Positions 5,337-13,884 are shown, counted from the stretch's first letter. The stretch is 15,974 bases of DNA from an uncultured bacterium (GCA_938091145.1 CALKMS010000102.1:1-15974); one strand, 5' to 3'. The notes: a model not told the origin generated them from the sequence alone. Translations and numbers: made by a program.

Positions 5337-6773
5337 TCAGGCGCGCATAACTACTCTCATCGCTTCTGGTAGCTTGATTTTCTTTAACAAATCTCCGATG
5401 CAAGAATTATCGCGCAAAATACGAAAAACATCCTTCATATACTTGCGCTTAAAAGCCGGCATTGTGGGTATTTGTTTCATTTTATACATATAAAACTCAA
5501 AATGAGCGCGGTCTAATGCTTCCCTTACTTGTTCAAGAGTCATTTTCTTCGGCTTGACCACAGGATTCATAAAGTTGTAGAGAGAGTAATCTTCAGTAAC
5601 TATGTGCTCCTTGAGTTCAGGATATATCTCGGAGTAAGGCCAGGGAGCGATAGCTAAGAAGAAAGTCATATCAGCATTATAATACTTAGCAACCTCAATA
5701 GTTTTAGTAATGCTTTCTTCAGTTTCATCCGGCATCCCTAAAACAAAAGAGGTTTCTGAGATTATTTCCGCTTGATTAATTAAATCAATTGCTTTCTTTG
5801 AAAGCTTAACATTTAAATTTTTCTTAAAAGTTTCGAGCTTCTCTTGTGAAGCTGACTCAGCCCCCACATAAATATGGCTGATACCGGCTTCCCGGTACTT
5901 GCTCATAATATCTCCATCTCGAATAATGTCATCAACGCGGGTTTCAATCAACAGCTCCAAACCCATTTGTTCTTGAATCAAAAGATCCAAAATCTTCTCC
6001 CAGCGCTCACGGTCAAAAGTAGGATATTCATCAGAAAACATAACTACCTCTACATCATATTTCTCTTTGAGAAATTTGAGCTCCTCTATTACCTTTTCAG
6101 GCTTCCTAGCTCTCCAGGTTTTCTCCCAAAAAAGCTGCTGTGAACAAAAGGTGCAGCCCTGAATGCAACCACGGGAAGTTGAAACTATAGCCAGTCTTTT
6201 ATTATCGCTAGCATAGTATTTATAAATGGGCCACTCAATCAAATCCCAGGCTGGAGTCAAGCTATCAAGGTCCACTATTCGAGGACGAGGCAAAGTAGCT
6301 ACCACATTGTCATCATCACGATAAGCAATGCCTCTAATTTTAGAAAACTTTCCACCAGCCAATAGTGACTCGACTAACTCTTTAAAAGTCTCCTCCCCTT
6401 CACCCCTGACAACAAAATCTACCTCATAATTGCTCAACGCTTCTTCCCACATAAAAGTGGGATGAACTCCACCCATAACCGTAAATGTTTCAGGATTAAC
6501 TTTTTTAACCGTTCTCAAAACCTCAAGAGCAGCCGGAAAGGTGGATGTGTAAGCATTGGTTGCTACCAAAAAAGGCTTTTCTTCCTCAATTTTTCTTTCA
6601 ATATCTTTGAAAGTGTGAAATTTCGACATTGCATCGTAGATTTCTACTTCAACTGGCAAAGACTTTAATGAACCCGCTAGATAAACAAATCCGAGTGGAA
6701 GCCATACCCCAGCTGACTCAAGCACCCCACAATGATATGGAGGAGTGATCAATAAAACCTTCTTTTTCCTCAT
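5337..6773 (-). CDS. B12-binding domain / radical SAM protein (BchE-like superfamily)
   Basis: From the ATG at 6773 the protein has 478 residues and begins MRKKKVLLITPPYHCG, a standard start for this superfamily. The frame extends ten codons further to a TTG at 6803 that has no ribosome site, so I prefer the ATG. Numbering is from the ATG. The B12-type domain covers about 1-165, with TVMGGVHPTFMWEEAL (98-113) and VVRGEGEETF (121-130). The cobalamin His motif DxHxxG is absent; ATNAYTS stands there. The radical SAM cluster motif is SRGCIQGCTFCSQQ (200-213), with Cys203, Cys207 and Cys210. ISHIYVGAESASQEKLETFK and SFVLGMPDETEES are standard barrel motifs. Expected chemistry is methyl transfer or oxidative cyclisation; the substrate is unknown. 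It is transcribed from its own candidate promoter and followed by the repeat cluster, with no partner gene downstream. Confidence 0.9.
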   Translation of the reverse strand: MRKKKVLLITPPYHCGVLESAGVWLPLGFVYLAGSLKSLPVEVEIYDAMSKFHTFKDIERKIEEEKPFLVATNAYTSTFPAALEVLRTVKKVNPETFTVMGGVHPTFMWEEALSNYEVDFVVRGEGEETFKELVESLLAGGKFSKIRGIAYRDDDNVVATLPRPRIVDLDSLTPAWDLIEWPIYKYYASDNKRLAIVSTSRGCIQGCTFCSQQLFWEKTWRARKPEKVIEELKFLKEKYDVEVVMFSDEYPTFDRERWEKILDLLIQEQMGLELLIETRVDDIIRDGDIMSKYREAGISHIYVGAESASQEKLETFKKNLNVKLSKKAIDLINQAEIISETSFVLGMPDETEESITKTIEVAKYYNADMTFFLAIAPWPYSEIYPELKEHIVTEDYSLYNFMNPVVKPKKMTLEQVREALDRAHFEFYMYKMKQIPTMPAFKRKYMKDVFRILRDNSCIGDLLKKIKLPEAMRVVMRA

Positions 6774-6829
6774 AACGTCAACACTTTCTCGATAGCCTTC
6801 CAAATTATAAAAACGATTTTGCTTTACAT

Positions 6830-6858
6830 ATTTTACCCCAGAAAAAACTTTAACTCAA
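6830..6858 (-). promoter_or_regulatory. Sigma-70-like promoter of the radical SAM gene at 5337-6773
   Basis: On the minus strand TTGAGT (6858-6853), a 17-base spacer, then TAAAAT (6835-6830). Each hexamer has one or two mismatches to consensus and the spacing is optimal. It would start transcription near 6823, about 50 bases before the ATG at 6773. Confidence 0.45.
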
Positions 6859-6920
6859 AAATTTTTGCTCTAGTTTTCCCATCTATGATCTTTACTCTTT
6901 ATCCCATCAAGCGAAAAGTC

Positions 6921-6955
6921 ATTTCGAAAAATCATTTCTGTAAAATTTTCGAAAT
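6921..6955. promoter_or_regulatory. 10-bp inverted repeat built from two TTTCGAAA palindromes
   Basis: ATTTCGAAAA (6921-6930) and TTTTCGAAAT (6946-6955) are perfect inverted partners, and each contains the self-palindrome TTTCGAAA, centred 25 bp apart. A partial third copy (TTTTCGA) follows at 6960-6966. It lies between the stop of the gene ending at 6969 and the promoter at 6858-6830. It could be an operator or an RNA hairpin; it lacks the T-run of a standard terminator. Confidence 0.4.
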
Positions 6956-6968
6956 CAATTTTCGATTC

Positions 6969-8399
6969 CTATAATGAGTTCCCCTTGCCCAATCCACTTT
7001 CGAGTTTAGAAAATCCTTTAGAGTCAGATCCACGGTAAACGCTACGTAACAGACCTTCAATTTCTTGCGGATTTAAATCTTTTCGAGCTTCAAAAACCTC
7101 ACGAAAGGCCCTCCCCTGAGGATACTGAATCATCCAAGACATAATATGAGAAGCCGGAAAGCCAACCCAGGAAATTTGAAATATTCGCTTCAAAATCCGG
7201 GGTAAAGTAAAAAGCTCAGATCTCAACCACAAAAGAGCCTCTTCACGATTTTTCTTTGTCATTAGAGGGTCTGGGTGCTCAAACAACGCCTGATTGCCAT
7301 CAAAATAATCCCAGTCATAATTCGGGTAAAGATAGGGCTTGTATTCTTCATAAAGCTCCGTTCCCGGAAAGGGAGTCACCATTGTTGGATGAGCAGAAAC
7401 ATTGTACTTGTCACATAATTCTAATATCCTCAGATAATCTTCAAGAGTTTCTTTCCTTCCGCCAACCATAACGAAAAGCATAACTTCAATTCCGTGGTCA
7501 CGAATTTTTTTAATTGAATCTAGGCGACGCTTCCCTTGCTTGGATAACGCTCGGTATTCTTTTAAAGCTTCAAAGTTCTCGCTTTCCCAACCAACCAAGA
7601 CTGCTCTTAATCCTGCCCTTCTTGCCCAGGTTAAAAGTTCATCAGCCCGAGGATGTTCGACCGTCACTAAATCCGCTGAACCAAACCAGTATTTAAACTT
7701 AATGTTTTTTGCCATTTCTTTATAAAGTTCGATGTTTCGAGAAATCTTTGTTCCCCAAACATTGTCATCTATTCCCCAAAAAAGTCGGCGAGGTGAAGAA
7801 GCAACTTCACTTACTACTTCATCAATAGGTCTAAATCTAACCCGCTGGCCAAAAAACTTATAAACTGAACAAAAAGAACACTTAAAAGGACAACCGCGAG
7901 CAGTAAAAAAAGAACCAAATAAATAGTTATATCGGTGCTTCCAAAGATTTGTTAAAGGAGCGGGCAGACCTTCAAGGATCGGTCTGTCACCTGAGTAAAA
8001 TGGCTTTAATCTCCCTTCTTTTGCATCATCAAGGACTTCACTCCAAAAGTTTTCTACTTCCCCAAGAACAACACTATCAGCGTGTTGGCGTGCTTCATTA
8101 GGAAGAATTGTGGTATGAATTCCACCCAACACCGTCTTGATACCACGTTTCCGTATGGCATCACTCATCCTATAAACCCATGGAGCTTGAGGAGTAAGGA
8201 CAGTAAAACCAACCAGATCAGCCTCGATTGCTTCAGGGTTAAACTCCTCCAGGTTGGCATCAACCAATTCAATCTCTATTTCAGGCCTAATTTTTCGAGT
8301 TAAGCCAGCTAGATACTCTAAAACCGGTGGGGCAATTGGTAAACCCTTACTTTTTTGACCATGCTCGCCAAAAGGAGGCGAAACTAAAACTAGCTTCAT
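6969..8399 (-). CDS. B12-binding domain / radical SAM protein, last gene of the ResB/CcsA operon
   Basis: A 476-residue protein starting MKLVLVSPPFGEHG at an ATG preceded by AAAGGAT at 4 bases, with a second AAGGAG further up. The B12-type domain covers about 1-125, with VLGGIHTTILPNEA (90-103) and SVVLGEVENFW (109-119). There is no DxHxxG. The radical SAM motif is TARGCPFKCSFCSVYKFFG (166-184), with Cys170, Cys174 and Cys177. LFWGIDDNVWG, VLVGWESENFEALKEY and MVTPFPGTELYEEYKPY are barrel motifs common in COG1032-type enzymes. The C-terminal ~90 residues (from TLPRILKRIF) look like a separate helical domain. It follows ccsA by 73 bases and may share its transcript. Product unknown; a lipid, cofactor or natural-product methylase is possible. 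Confidence 0.9.
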   Translation of the reverse strand: MKLVLVSPPFGEHGQKSKGLPIAPPVLEYLAGLTRKIRPEIEIELVDANLEEFNPEAIEADLVGFTVLTPQAPWVYRMSDAIRKRGIKTVLGGIHTTILPNEARQHADSVVLGEVENFWSEVLDDAKEGRLKPFYSGDRPILEGLPAPLTNLWKHRYNYLFGSFFTARGCPFKCSFCSVYKFFGQRVRFRPIDEVVSEVASSPRRLFWGIDDNVWGTKISRNIELYKEMAKNIKFKYWFGSADLVTVEHPRADELLTWARRAGLRAVLVGWESENFEALKEYRALSKQGKRRLDSIKKIRDHGIEVMLFVMVGGRKETLEDYLRILELCDKYNVSAHPTMVTPFPGTELYEEYKPYLYPNYDWDYFDGNQALFEHPDPLMTKKNREEALLWLRSELFTLPRILKRIFQISWVGFPASHIMSWMIQYPQGRAFREVFEARKDLNPQEIEGLLRSVYRGSDSKGFSKLESGLGKGNSL

Positions 8400-8472
8400 T
8401 TTTATCCTTTAAAGCTCCTTTTAAAACACTAAGTCGTATCGGTTATCTATAAAATCTTTTCCACAACCGGCT

Positions 8473-9300
8473 TCAAAGTTTCCTAAAAAGGTGATAAGTG
8501 CTCGGTATAAGCTGAACGCCCCAGAAACCGATGTTTATGGTAATCAATCCTAAAATTGTAATCCAAGCTAATTTTCTCCCCCTCCAGCCCATCGTCAACC
8601 TTAAATGAAGAAACAAACCAAAAGCCAGCCAGCTAATCAAATTCCAGGTCTCGACCGGGTCCCATTTCCAGTAACTCCCCCAGAGATAGTGAGCCCAAAT
8701 CGAACCAGAAGCAATCATAATAGCATTAGTAACAAAACCAAACACCACAAACCGAAACCAGATGTCATCGATTTTCTCTTGAGAAGGTAGTTTAACTAAA
8801 AGTTTGCTGTCTAAAGTCCCCCTCTGACGAATTAAATAAAGAACTGAAAGAGCTGCTGCCAGCGTGTAAGAGGAATAAGCCAGCCAGGCAAACAAAACAT
8901 GAATCCATAACCAGATGCTCTTGTAGGGAGGAGTCAGTGGCTCAAGTGGTGGAATATTCGTTAAGCTGGTGCCCATCACTAAAAGCACTATAAAAAAAAT
9001 ACCGCTCCCAACTACTTCAATTGAAGGAAAGTAACGCTGAACTAAGTAAAAAAGGCCGACAACCGAAGCCGCACCCACCAGAGCATTTTCATAACCACCT
9101 TTAACTGGAAAATGACCGCTGACAACCGTTCGAGTAATTAGTGCCACTAAGTGAAAAATAAAAGCCAAAAAACCAAGCTGTTTGGAAAAATAAAGCAACT
9201 TTTTTCTTTTCAGAACGGTGAAGCTCGCCAGGTTTATAATTCCCGCCAAGCCATACCCGACTAAGGTTAACCAGAAAAATGCTTCTTCAAGCTGCGACAT
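8473..9300 (-). CDS. ccsA: Cytochrome c biogenesis protein CcsA (ResC), system II heme handling
   Basis: This integral membrane protein takes heme across the membrane and, with ResB, attaches it to the CxxCH of apocytochrome c. The 275 residues have about eight hydrophobic helices. The WWD heme-binding domain is intact: WAHYLWGSYWKWDPVETWNL (202-221). The flanking external histidines that ligate heme are likely H134 (WLWIHVLFAW) and H270 (IPSTYHLF). The ATG lies 3 bases after the ResB stop, with only GGAAGAG further up, so translation is probably coupled. ResB/CcsA adjacency is the standard system II arrangement. CcmC and CcmF of system I share the WWD domain but are excluded by length and by the ResB neighbour. 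No c-type cytochrome gene is in the window. Confidence 0.95.
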   Translation of the reverse strand: MSQLEEAFFWLTLVGYGLAGIINLASFTVLKRKKLLYFSKQLGFLAFIFHLVALITRTVVSGHFPVKGGYENALVGAASVVGLFYLVQRYFPSIEVVGSGIFFIVLLVMGTSLTNIPPLEPLTPPYKSIWLWIHVLFAWLAYSSYTLAAALSVLYLIRQRGTLDSKLLVKLPSQEKIDDIWFRFVVFGFVTNAIMIASGSIWAHYLWGSYWKWDPVETWNLISWLAFGLFLHLRLTMGWRGRKLAWITILGLITINIGFWGVQLIPSTYHLFRKL

Positions 9301-9303
9301 AGT

Positions 9304-10665
9304 CTAATTATATCTCTTCCCAAGATAACCTTCTATTTTTTTTAGCTCTCTTTCCACAACCATCTTACCTAAACGGGTTTTTCCTGCTATACCCACTTCC
9401 CATTTTCTACCCTTTGCTTCAAACTTCAGACAAATATTCAGAGGGTAAAACAATAATCTCACTGTTAGCCCTGTCACCGCCAGAAAAAAACCAAAAAAAA
9501 TCCAGGGCAAAAGCGGACTATAAGCTACTTGAAAGAGAACCCAGTAGCGAAGGTCTCCAAAAGCAATAGTGCCAACCGGAGTCTCGACTGCTTCTCCTAA
9601 CTTCAAACTCCCCTGCCAGACAACTTTCCCCGCTTTTCTTACTTTAATTCCCAACAAGGGATCCTCAGGCAAATAAAGCCTTCGGGAATTAAATGTATTT
9701 GGGTAGAGCTCGAAGTTCAAACTATAGTTCCCCAGGTTTAAGAAATCAGCAAAGCTTTGCTTTTTCTCCTCGCCAAGACTCACATAAGAAGAAAAAAAAG
9801 TCTCGCCTTTATGATTACTAATGTTTATCAAAGGAGAAAAGCCAATTTTATCGATCAAAAAACTAAAACCTTTATAAGACAAAGGGTAATTTACTTTAAC
9901 CAGCTCCTCTTTTTGAAAATCTCCATCAATAACTCTCACCCTAGCTTGAGCATCGGTAAGAACATCACCTTCATAGTGGACATCAAATCTTTCCAGCATA
10001 ACTTTAAAAAACTGATGATTTTCGGAAAAAAAGGGCGCTTCTACTAAAGTCTCATAGTCAAAATGTTTCTCGGTAAAGGCCTCACCCTCAGTCAGTAAAG
10101 CGGTCCCGTTTAAACCGCTCGATTTATCGGCAACCGCCGCTAAAAGAACTATCATCATCCCCAAATGAAACAAAATCGAAAAAAAAGGAGTATCAAAACG
10201 CCAGGCATAAACAAAGAAAAGCTTCTCGCCTTCGTTTTGAATTTTCAACCGATAAAAACGGCGAGAAAGAAAACTTTTTAGCTCTTCAATGTCAGGTTTT
10301 CGCTTTAAGGCTAAAATTTTTTGAAAAGAGCTCGTTTTGAAGCTTTTCTTTCCTGAAGGCTTTAACCGTAAAAGAGTACAAAGAAAAAGCGAAAGAAATA
10401 CTAATGAGAGCAAAAACAAAAACCACCAAGTATAAAAAAGATTGGTTAATCCTGTTGACTCCGCAAAGCGCGATAAAGAAGGAAAATCTTGACCCCACCT
10501 CTTCATATACTCAGGCGGATAGATAAATTTCTGGGGGATAACCACTCCAATAAAAGAGAAGAAAGTCACCAGGGCAATTAGTGAAGCTGCTACCCGTGGG
10601 GAAACTAAAAATCTAACAAGATAAAGCTTGTTTAGGCTATTCAGTAATTTTTCCCAGAAAACCAC
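9304..10665 (-). CDS. resB: Cytochrome c biogenesis protein ResB (Ccs1)
   Basis: The partner of CcsA in the system II cytochrome c synthase. At 453 residues it is typical. Hydrophobic helices lie at about 26-46, 77-99, 161-180 and 384-406, with a large extracytoplasmic domain between the third and fourth. His167 in FFSILFHLGMMIVLLAAVA is the helix histidine expected to ligate heme. VNYPLSYKGFSFLIDKIGFSP (258-278) matches the conserved NxPLxYKGxxF region. The start is GTG at 10665, with AGGAG 10 bases upstream; this overlaps the SGNH gene by 29 bases. The soluble domain is more diverged than the membrane core, as is usual for ResB. Confidence 0.93.
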   Translation of the reverse strand: MVFWEKLLNSLNKLYLVRFLVSPRVAASLIALVTFFSFIGVVIPQKFIYPPEYMKRWGQDFPSLSRFAESTGLTNLFYTWWFLFLLSLVFLSLFLCTLLRLKPSGKKSFKTSSFQKILALKRKPDIEELKSFLSRRFYRLKIQNEGEKLFFVYAWRFDTPFFSILFHLGMMIVLLAAVADKSSGLNGTALLTEGEAFTEKHFDYETLVEAPFFSENHQFFKVMLERFDVHYEGDVLTDAQARVRVIDGDFQKEELVKVNYPLSYKGFSFLIDKIGFSPLINISNHKGETFFSSYVSLGEEKKQSFADFLNLGNYSLNFELYPNTFNSRRLYLPEDPLLGIKVRKAGKVVWQGSLKLGEAVETPVGTIAFGDLRYWVLFQVAYSPLLPWIFFGFFLAVTGLTVRLLFYPLNICLKFEAKGRKWEVGIAGKTRLGKMVVERELKKIEGYLGKRYN

Positions 10666-11761
10666 CTTTTATTAACTCCTCAAAAATATAATCAGCAATA
10701 ACTTTGTGGCCCATCGGATTGGGATGGATATCGTAGGAGTAGTAAAGAGGGTGCTCCGGATAAGAAAGCAAACGGTGATAGATATCGATATAAAACAAGC
10801 GATTTTTCTTACAAAAATCAGAAAACTCATCAAAAAATTTTCTAAAATAACCAGGGTTGGCAGCATAATTAAATTTTTTTCTGCCCTCAACCCATTCATT
10901 TTCGCCCAAAGCGACAGCAGGGGGATTAACAGTAAACAACAACGGTATTTTTTCCTTCTCAAGTAATCTCTGGCTGAGCAATATATATTGCTGAGATAGC
11001 TCCCAGGCTTTCTTATAGCCTGGTACCTCTTTAAAAACGAAAGGCACAGGTCGAAAACCATCACTTCCCTCTCCTGAAAGAAAGTACTCTAAAAGAATGT
11101 ACAGTCTTGAGCTTCGTCGAAGAAAAAAACTTAATTTTTTAAACACCCTCTTAAAGCCGCTTGTCTGATAGTAGTCTCCAGGGCAAGCTAACGGTTCCCG
11201 ACCTTTAAAAACAGTCGATTTAACATAAGCATAATCATCACTCGGGTCTCCCATATCCATCATCATAATCACCAAATCGGGTTGAAGCTTTAAGCCTTTT
11301 TCTTTTAAAAAAAGGTAGTAAAGCAAAGGAGAATAGCTAGCAACGCCACCATTAATTACTTCAAACTTTCCTTCGCCAAAGTTTTCGTTGAGATTTTTTT
11401 CCAGTTGTTTTACCCAGCTCTGTTCAAGCTCTACTCCCCAGCCCTCAACCACCGAATCACCAAGAGCCAGTATCCGAAAAACCCCTGGCTTTTTGGGCTC
11501 AATTTCTCTATCTCGCAATCCAAAGCTGTTTATTTTATAAGAAACCTTAAACTCTGGAGAATTCATCACTGTTTCTGCTCCAGAAACAAAAGAATGATGA
11601 AGAATCGGGTCAGGCACCCTGATCTCAGCCGACATACCTAATTGCGGTAATAAAAGGCGAACTAAAATTTCCAGAAAAAAGAGAAAGAAAAAAATCAAAG
11701 CAAGGCTCGCTGAAATCTGAAAAGCAATTTTTCTTCTTTTGCTACCAGTTAATTTCGCCAC
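10637..11761 (-). CDS. Membrane-anchored SGNH/GDSL-type hydrolase or acyltransferase
   Basis: A 374-residue protein with one N-terminal hydrophobic anchor (12-38) and an extracytoplasmic SGNH domain. Block I is RILALGDSVVEGWG (96-109) with nucleophile Ser103. The block II glycine is in VINGGVASY (135-143). Block III is MDMGDPSDD (168-176), where the usual GxND asparagine is replaced. Block V is YDIHPNPMGHKVIADYI (343-359), with Asp344 and His346. INSFGLRDREIEPKKPG before block I is typical of SGNH proteins found beside carbohydrate and carbamoyltransferase genes. It starts at GTG 11761, with AGGA 8 bases upstream, 43 bases after the carbamoyltransferase. Probable role: removal or transfer of an acyl group on an envelope glycan or lipid. 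The missing block III Asn makes the exact activity less certain. Confidence 0.85.
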   Translation of the reverse strand: MAKLTGSKRRKIAFQISASLALIFFFLFFLEILVRLLLPQLGMSAEIRVPDPILHHSFVSGAETVMNSPEFKVSYKINSFGLRDREIEPKKPGVFRILALGDSVVEGWGVELEQSWVKQLEKNLNENFGEGKFEVINGGVASYSPLLYYLFLKEKGLKLQPDLVIMMMDMGDPSDDYAYVKSTVFKGREPLACPGDYYQTSGFKRVFKKLSFFLRRSSRLYILLEYFLSGEGSDGFRPVPFVFKEVPGYKKAWELSQQYILLSQRLLEKEKIPLLFTVNPPAVALGENEWVEGRKKFNYAANPGYFRKFFDEFSDFCKKNRLFYIDIYHRLLSYPEHPLYYSYDIHPNPMGHKVIADYIFEELIKGGFLGKITE

Positions 11762-11804
11762 CTTGATTTCCTAATCTTAAATGGAAAAAAGAGGTTTGTC
11801 ATCA

Positions 11805-13514
11805 CTATTTTTTAAGGTAAAAATGGCCCAAAATTAGAACATCGATAGGTTTTTCTTTAAAAAACCTGACTGCTTCCTGAGGGCTATTTATCAAGGGTTC
11901 GCCTCTTCCATTAAGCGAAGTGTTTAAAACAGCTGGAATACCAGTTTTTTCCTCAACCGCCTTTAGCAAATCATAAAACAAAGGCTCATCTTCCTGGCTA
12001 ACAACTTGTAGCCGCCCCGTGTTGTCAACCTGTAACGCTCCTTTTAGCTTTTCCGCTTCAAAACATTCAGCCGTTAAAAGCATAAATTTAAGCGGAAAGT
12101 TCCCTTTCATTTTACCAAGCTTAAAAAAATCAACTGCTTTTTCTTCAATTACCGAAGGAGCCAGAGGTCGAAATGGTTCCCTCTCCTTTATCTTTAAATT
12201 AATCAAATCCTTTATCTTCAAAGAGTCAGGTCGGGCTAGTAAGCTACGATGACCGAGAGCCCGAGGCCCCCACTCAAAACCACCTTGAAACCAGGCAACT
12301 ACCTTGCCTTGAGCAATATCCTCGGCTACTTTTGAACAAAGTTCAAAATAGTCTAAACAATGAAAATCCAATCCCTTGACTGCTTCCTTAATTTCTTTTT
12401 CATTAAAGCTTTCTCCCAAATATGCCTGGGAAAGCAAAACCCTTTTGTTTGCTTCCTCAGCTAAGTAATAAAGGGCAGCACCTAATGCGCCACCAGCATC
12501 ACCAGCAGCGGGCTGAATGTAAATTTTTTTAAAAGGAGAGTTAAGAAAAAGGTAAGAGTTAGCAACACAGTTTAAAGCCACACCACCAGCCAGGCAAAGG
12601 TTTTCCGAACCCGTCAACCGATGAGCTTCCAAAGCCATTTTGAGCATTGCTTCTTCTGTAAAACGCTGTATCGAAGCTGCGATATCAGCGTAAACCTGGT
12701 CATCCGATAAAAGCTTTCCATTTTTTAATTTCCAGGGTTTTTCAGGCGATCTTGGTTCTCCAAAAAGCTTAACAAAAGGCTGAGAAAACATCTTTTTTCG
12801 CGAACGCAAAAACGAAAAATAAGCCAGATTTAACTCTAAAGAGCCATCTTTGTTAAGCTCAACAACTTTTTCAACTTTCTCCTGAAAACGAGGCTGGCCA
12901 TAAGCAGCCAGCCCCATAACTTTATTCTCCTCATTCACTCTAAAGCCTAAAAAAGTAGTAAAAGTGGAGTAAAGCAAGCCGAGAGAATGAGGAAAATGGA
13001 GCTCCTTAATTAGTTCGAGTTTATTCCCCTTTCCCCAACCAATTGCCGCCGTTGCCCACTCGCCCACTCCATCAACGGTTAAAACTGCTGCTTCATCAAA
13101 AGGGGAACAGAAAAAAGCAGACGAGGCGTGCGAGAGGTGATGAGGAATAAAAAAAACTTTATCTCTCGGTATCCCTAAAAAATCAATTATTCTCTCTCTT
13201 ATCCAGAGTTTTTCCTTTGCCCAGTTATAAGTTGCTTCCAGAAAAAGAGGAAAGGAAAAGGGAGCTTCCCTGGTAATTGTATAAAAAACTCTCTCCAACT
13301 TGCCTAAAGGTTTTTCAAAAAAAACCACCGCCTCCAATTCCGAAGGTTCTACTCCCGCTTTTTTCAGGCAAAACTTTATGGCGCTCTGAGGAAAAGAGTA
13401 ATCATACTTTATTCGACTAAATCTTTCTTCCTGAGCAGCAGCAACAATGCCATTCTCGTTAACCAAAGCGGCGGCGGCGTCATGATAGTAACCGGATATA
13501 CCCAAAACCATCAT
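11805..13514 (-). CDS. Carbamoyltransferase of the NodU/CmcH/TobZ family
   Basis: A 569-residue enzyme that, in this family, makes carbamoyl-adenylate from carbamoyl phosphate and ATP in its Kae1-like domain and passes the carbamoyl group to a hydroxyl. Kae1-like landmarks: VLGISGYYHDAAAALV (3-18), HHLSHASSAF (125-134, metal-binding histidines), TVDGVGEWATAA (146-157), KVMGLAAYG (198-206), CLAGGVALNCVAN (307-319) and QPAAGDAGGALGAA (334-347). The C-terminal domain has GGFEWGPRALGHRSLLARP (411-429), REPFRPLAPSV (445-455) and NTSLNGRGEPLINSPQEA (531-548). All catalytic regions are intact. The start ATG shares a base with the previous stop (TGATG), and a second ATG follows. Neighbours DUF5989, SxtJ-like and SGNH form the recurrent cassette around such enzymes, pointing to a surface glycan or small secondary metabolite as substrate. 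Confidence 0.95.
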   Translation of the reverse strand: MMVLGISGYYHDAAAALVNENGIVAAAQEERFSRIKYDYSFPQSAIKFCLKKAGVEPSELEAVVFFEKPLGKLERVFYTITREAPFSFPLFLEATYNWAKEKLWIRERIIDFLGIPRDKVFFIPHHLSHASSAFFCSPFDEAAVLTVDGVGEWATAAIGWGKGNKLELIKELHFPHSLGLLYSTFTTFLGFRVNEENKVMGLAAYGQPRFQEKVEKVVELNKDGSLELNLAYFSFLRSRKKMFSQPFVKLFGEPRSPEKPWKLKNGKLLSDDQVYADIAASIQRFTEEAMLKMALEAHRLTGSENLCLAGGVALNCVANSYLFLNSPFKKIYIQPAAGDAGGALGAALYYLAEEANKRVLLSQAYLGESFNEKEIKEAVKGLDFHCLDYFELCSKVAEDIAQGKVVAWFQGGFEWGPRALGHRSLLARPDSLKIKDLINLKIKEREPFRPLAPSVIEEKAVDFFKLGKMKGNFPLKFMLLTAECFEAEKLKGALQVDNTGRLQVVSQEDEPLFYDLLKAVEEKTGIPAVLNTSLNGRGEPLINSPQEAVRFFKEKPIDVLILGHFYLKK

Positions 13515-13711
13515 CAGTAGAGATTTTCCTTTACAATAACTCTTTTTGCCTCCACCCAGCTCCTTTTATACCCTTGCTTCCAGCGGATAAGCAAGCCCAA
13601 GGGAAAAACCAAAAGTAGATAAATTAAGAAAAGTAAAACGGTAAATAACAAGAAGAATGAACCATTAACAATTTTCTGCCAGAAACGAAAAACTGATTTA
13701 AAAAAGGACAT
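13514..13711 (-). CDS. Small single-helix membrane protein, SxtJ-like
   Basis: A 65-residue protein with an amphipathic N-terminus (FFKSVFRFWQKIVNG), one strong hydrophobic helix (about 18-42) and a basic, probably cytosolic tail. The pattern W-x-K-x-x-x-G, hydrophobic run, FPLGLLIRW resembles the C-terminal half of SxtJ-family proteins that accompany carbamoyltransferases; I assign it by position and shape, not by firm homology. It overlaps the DUF5989 gene by 14 bases and the carbamoyltransferase by one (TGATG), so the three are translationally linked. No Shine-Dalgarno is seen. Confidence 0.7.
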   Translation of the reverse strand: MSFFKSVFRFWQKIVNGSFFLLFTVLLFLIYLLLVFPLGLLIRWKQGYKRSWVEAKRVIVKENLY

Positions 13712-13880
13712 AAATAAACGGATAAGAACTCACTTTTTGAATAACTAAAACCAGCAGTGCCACAATAGCTAAAGCCAGAAAGAAAGGAAGAAGCCACCAG
13801 GTTTTATTCTTCAAACTAAAAGTAAAAAGCTCCGAAAGAGTGCGAAAGCCTGATTTTAACTTTTCTCTACGAAAACCCAT
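13698..13880 (-). CDS. DUF5989-type small membrane protein
   Basis: A 60-residue protein with a basic N-terminus, one hydrophobic helix (about 29-47) and the ending YPFIYVLF. LKNKTWWLLPFFLALAIVAL followed by a short polar stretch and PFIY(T/V)LF is, as I recall it, the signature of DUF5989 proteins, which are found almost always beside NodU/CmcH carbamoyltransferases. Their function is not known. The start lies 4 bases after the TAA of the solute-binding protein gene, and GGAT sits too close to serve as a normal ribosome site, so translational coupling is likely. Confidence 0.82.
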   Translation of the reverse strand: MGFRREKLKSGFRTLSELFTFSLKNKTWWLLPFFLALAIVALLVLVIQKVSSYPFIYVLF

Positions 13881-13884
13881 ATCC

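Noticed and set aside
4419..5350. Several open frames of 65-115 codons on both strands in the first repeat cluster
   Set aside because: They translate the repeats themselves and give the familiar spurious HCE/ARSEATKQS-like peptides (for example VIARTANRRRSRTKQS). Frames overlap each other on both strands and change with each arm type.
6774..6803. TTG start ten codons upstream for the radical SAM gene
   Set aside because: There is no ribosome site before the TTG, and the family normally begins with the KKVLLITPP strand, which the ATG at 6773 gives.
10672..11064. 130-codon minus-strand frame inside the SGNH gene
   Set aside because: An alternative frame of a gene with clear SGNH motifs; the translation has no recognisable domain.
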